64,000 bases of DNA from Paraburkholderia humisilvae (GTDB lineage: Bacteria > Pseudomonadota > Gammaproteobacteria > Burkholderiales > Burkholderiaceae). The notes under the pieces are model-generated. The model saw only the letters and a list, made by a program, of their open reading frames with translations. It did not search any database and was not told the origin of the DNA. The position numbers and the translations under genes were made by a program. Of this stretch, positions 61,119 through 64,000 are shown in pieces. The first letter of the stretch is position 1; every line of letters starts with the position of its first letter. The stretch covers positions 96,072 through 160,071 of the forward strand of contig NZ_CADIKH010000020.1 in the NCBI RefSeq assembly GCF_902859855.1, in the 5' to 3' direction.

Positions 61119-62621
61119 TTACAGCAAGCCGAGCGCGGACGCCTTTAGCGTCGCCGCCGCACGCGTCGAGCACTCGAGCTTTCGAAACACGCTTTCGACG
61201 TGAGTGCGCACCGTGCTCGGGCTCAAGTCCAGTTCCCGTGCGGCTTCCTTGTTGCTGGCGCCGCGGCTGATCGAACGCAATACGTCGGTTTCGCGCGCCG
61301 ACAGGCGCACCGCGGACGGTTGCCGGCGCGGCGCAACATCCGCGCGCGACGCGACGGACCCGCGAGCGCACGCGAGCAGCACCTCCACCACGTCCGGATC
61401 GAAGCGCCCACGCGCCGCGTCGTCACGGATCAACTGCGCGGCCTCATCGGCACCGAACGCCGCGCGCCAAGGTCGCGCGGCACGCAACGCAACCCACGCA
61501 ACCGATGCCGCCAGCACACGCGCTTCAAGCGGCAGCGCGTCGCGCGCGAGGCCACGAAAGTAGCCTGACCCGTCACCGCGCTCGTACACGTATGACGCGA
61601 GCTCGGCCGCATCGGCAAGCGTCCCGGTCTGCCGGCCGGCACGCGCCGTCCAGTAGGGCACGAGACGCACGCGCTCCCACGCGGACGCCGATAACCGTCC
61701 GGGCGTACTCCACAGCGCGTTCGGCACGGCCGCGCGGCCGATGCCGTGCAGCAGGCCCGCGCGATACACACGCTGTTGCGTCAGCGGGTCCGCGATCAGT
61801 TGCGCGCAGCATTGCGCGGCCATTGTCGCGACCGCGCGCGAGTAGCCGGTCATCCACGGCAGCTTCAGGTCGATCACGTCGGCGATCAGCTCGGCCGACG
61901 TGGTGTCGGACATCGGCGGCGTCGATAGCGCAGCGTCGAATTGCGCGGGCGTCATCTGGTCGAGCGCCGCCATCCATGGCCGGCCGTGGGTCTCCGCAAG
62001 CGCCGCGAGCGCGGCCGGATAGCGCGCGTTCGCACGCTGCGCGATCAACTGCAACGCGTGATCGACGCCATAAACGCGCGCAAAGATTTCGAGGTCCCCA
62101 GCGACCGCGATCAGATACACCGCGGTCGGCACGGCATCGCCGGCGAGACGGTCCGGAATGCCGCCGCCGTCCCATGCTTCGAAGATGTGTCGCAACGCGG
62201 TTTGCGTAGCGTGCGCGAGACCCAGCATCCGCGCGACCTCGCCGGACACTTCGCAATGAATCTGCGCGAGCGGCGTCAACGCGGCTCTCACACCACCGTG
62301 CGCGTCGAGCGGCTGCGCCCAGTCGGGCCGCTGCGCGAGCATCGCTGCGCGGCCGCCGACGTCATCACCGAGCGTGTCGGCAAAACCCGATGCGTTCGCC
62401 GTACAGCCTGTCCAGCGCAGCAGCGACCCTTCGATCACTGCGCAACGAACCGTCTCGTCGGCGCCGGCCGCACGCGCGAATTGCGCGGCGAGCCACGCGG
62501 TGCGCAGCGAATGATCGGTGGGTTGGCCCATGCTGAGGTCGCCGATAAAGGCGAGCGCTTTGACTGCGTCGAAGACGTGCAGCGCGGCGCCTGGGTCTGG
62601 CGCCATTGGCGGTGCGTTCAT
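61119..62621 (-). CDS. LuxR-type regulator with degenerate HD-GYP-like sensor region
   Basis: A 500-residue protein. The C-terminal ~65 residues are a LuxR/GerE helix-turn-helix (RLSARETDVLRSISRGASNKEAARELDLSPSTVRTHVESVFRKL). The N-terminal ~430 residues contain two HD-GYP-like halves. In the second, the HD motif reads HGIGRAAVPNALW (Gly for Asp) and the GYP motif reads GDGSGYFRGL (Phe for Pro), so metal binding and c-di-GMP hydrolysis are unlikely. The protein may sense a ligand through this dead domain and regulate transcription. It converges on the TetR gene. Confidence 0.85.
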   Translation of the reverse strand: MNAPPMAPDPGAALHVFDAVKALAFIGDLSMGQPTDHSLRTAWLAAQFARAAGADETVRCAVIEGSLLRWTGCTANASGFADTLGDDVGGRAAMLAQRPDWAQPLDAHGGVRAALTPLAQIHCEVSGEVARMLGLAHATQTALRHIFEAWDGGGIPDRLAGDAVPTAVYLIAVAGDLEIFARVYGVDHALQLIAQRANARYPAALAALAETHGRPWMAALDQMTPAQFDAALSTPPMSDTTSAELIADVIDLKLPWMTGYSRAVATMAAQCCAQLIADPLTQQRVYRAGLLHGIGRAAVPNALWSTPGRLSASAWERVRLVPYWTARAGRQTGTLADAAELASYVYERGDGSGYFRGLARDALPLEARVLAASVAWVALRAARPWRAAFGADEAAQLIRDDAARGRFDPDVVEVLLACARGSVASRADVAPRRQPSAVRLSARETDVLRSISRGASNKEAARELDLSPSTVRTHVESVFRKLECSTRAAATLKASALGLL

Positions 62622-63026
62622 GGATTCGTTGCCGGATGAAAGCGGAGGTCGGTGGGTGAGTGAGCCTGGACACTATACCGGAGCTTGCATTCGTGTCTTT
62701 TGTGTTCGTTGTGTTCGGATGGCTTCGCTTGCGTCGTGCCTTGGCCAAGGCGAGCAAGGGGCAGCGACACCCGAAGTCATGACGACCTGGTCGCTGCTGG
62801 GCAAATGAGACACCTCCCGAGTAAATCCGAGTTGCCTGCTTCTCTCTGAGATTCGATCGCGTGGTTGCGCCGCCCTATCAGACAGTCTTCGCGCGGATGT
62901 CAAATTGTGTGCACAACGATCTATTCCGTTTGCCCGGCCCTTATCATCCGCTTCAACCAGTCAGGCGATATCTAGCTTGATGTGATTGACAGAGGAACGA
63001 GACCTTTGAGCCCGGCAACGACCAGC
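62622..63026. other. Intergenic, upstream of the second effector gene
   Basis: About 405 bases without a supportable gene. Short frames lack ribosome binding sites and family resemblance. Promoters for the LuxR-type gene (leftward) and the effector gene (rightward) are expected here. Confidence 0.5.
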
Positions 63027-64000
63027 ATGAGTAGTCAAACGAAACACAAAGCGCACCCGTCCACTGCGCCTGCACACGTCGTTGCGCCACCGCCTGCGTT
63101 GAAGTGGTGCTATCCCTTCCCGCGCAAAGGCGGCGGCGAAGTCACCGACCCGCAGGTCTTCTATCACGCGCTCGGGCAGATGACCGATGGCTTCTTTCCG
63201 CTTGGCGTGAATGGCTTTCCGCACGGCGGCGTGCATTTTGGCGCAATGTCCGCGGCGTGCGTCGATCAGTCAGGTGGCGTGCGGCTGCACGCGGATGGCG
63301 AGATCGTCGCGTACCGGATCGACGGGCGCTATCCGCACCTGAAGTTCAGACAGGACTCGCGCTGGGCGCTGTACTCGACCGGCTTCGTGCTGGTGCGTCA
63401 CCGGATGACATTGCCTCCGCCGCCGGGCCACACGGCATATCGGGCCATACGGCTGCGCAGCCCGCCGACGAGACGCTGACGTTTTTCAGCCTGTTCATGC
63501 ATATGGCGGACTGGAAATCCTATCTGGAGGACGGCAGGCTCGCACGCCCGGACTGGTGGCTGGGGGTGGATGCGTATCGTGTGGCGGGCAGGGACCGGCA
63601 GAAGCCTGACGCGCAGGGGAACAGCGGTGATGGAACCGGAGCGTTCGTTTATACGGAGCCGAAGGCCGCAGCGAAGAAAGGCCAGTTCAGCGCGGGGACC
63701 TGCGTGGCGTTCCTGCAGAAGGACAGCGAAGTGGTCGTGGGCGAAAAACGTGGCGAGTGGCGGCATATCAAGGCCGTGACATCCGGCGCGATGACGGGCG
63801 CGACCCATGGAAGCCCGTTCGGCACGAAGGACCTGACCGTGCCGTGGCAGCGCCCGGACGGTGACGACAGGGGACGCGTGCCGCTGACTCCGGAAGGCGA
63901 CTGGGGCTGGCTTCACCTGCACGACGAGCAGCCGGTGCGCGAGCCGGAGGGCGTGGGCAGTGTGGTGATTCCGCCGCGACCGGTCGCGGTGAAGGCCGGC
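63027..64000 (+). pseudogene. Second T6SS-type effector with M23-like N-terminal domain, apparent frameshift (partial)
   Basis: Residues near the start (FPHGGVHFGAM, DGEIVAYRI, STGFVLVRHRM) follow the same order as in the effector at 31745-34153 (HCGVHL, DGVVVAYRV, HAGFVLLRH). The next family block, ETLTFFSLFMHMADWKSYLED (like TLTFYSLYMHLLDLESY), lies in a frame shifted by two bases after about 63413-63470, around CCGCCGCCGGGCC. After that the second frame stays open to the window end. An SH3-like stretch (GAFVYTEPKAAAKKGQF, GEWRHIKAV) follows. The C-terminal toxin is outside the window. The shift may be a sequencing error or a true lesion. Confidence 0.75.

Noticed and set aside
1..64000. 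tRNA, rRNA, insertion sequences and attachment sites
   Set aside because: Looked for by eye in the gaps between genes; no cloverleaf, conserved rRNA block, transposase motif or matching terminal repeats were found, though a covariance-model scan would be needed to exclude small RNAs.

Overview
The window is GC-rich DNA with dense overlapping reading frames, many ATGA/TGATG stop-start overlaps and a gene set typical of Burkholderiaceae (Burkholderia or Paraburkholderia type). No database was searched, so the genus is an inference. No rRNA, tRNA, phage integrase, transposase or CRISPR array was seen.

Layout. 0-3.5 kb (minus): a SorC-type regulator, a SAF-domain NAD(P)-dependent oxidoreductase and the start of a thiamine-diphosphate E1-alpha dehydrogenase, probably one sugar or polyol catabolic unit. 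3.5-5.2 kb: two unassigned proteins. 5.2-9.5 kb (minus): a three-subunit periplasmic molybdenum hydroxylase (triheme cytochrome c, 2Fe-2S subunit, Tat-exported molybdopterin subunit). 9.7-12.8 kb: a classical autotransporter. 13.1-15.6 kb: a universal stress protein with a cation/proton antiporter, and a DUF190 gene beside a decayed crcB tail. 16-19.1 kb: two translationally coupled MutS-domain-V ATPases. 19.2-23.5 kb: a FUSC-type exporter, a small membrane protein with a GNAT acetyltransferase, a DapA-family aldolase, and a stand-alone SRA-like domain protein.

23.8-36.5 kb (minus) is a type VI secretion (T6SS) accessory island. In transcription order it holds VgrG, a two-domain peptidoglycan hydrolase effector, its immunity candidate, a relic of a lost immunity gene, an orphan C-terminal lysozyme-like toxin fragment with its own immunity candidate, a second paralogous immunity candidate, PAAR, a membrane protein and an IcmF/TssM-like protein without a Walker A motif. 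The 29-31.7 kb part is visibly AT-richer and shows cassette turnover. The last kilobase (63.0-64 kb) carries another effector with the same N-terminal domain, apparently frameshifted.

36.8-44.5 kb: a secreted chorismate mutase, then a very large AIDA-type autotransporter with long glycine/serine repeats next to an autotransporter heptosyltransferase with an intact cysteine iron-binding motif. 44.7-48.8 kb: DUF488, a GGDEF-EAL protein and a NarK-type transporter whose leader contains a strong terminator and a competing antiterminator. 49.3-57.4 kb: the xylose regulon (xylA-xylF-xylG-xylH, divergent xylR and an aldose 1-epimerase), with the same motif in front of xylA and xylF. 57.5-62.6 kb: a Fur box and PepSY-type membrane protein, one intact and one frameshifted short-chain dehydrogenase, a TetR regulator next to a perfect palindrome, and a degenerate HD-GYP/LuxR fusion.

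The points most worth following are the MutS-like pair, the T6SS cassette relics, the narK leader attenuator, the stand-alone SRA-like protein and the autotransporter/heptosyltransferase pair.
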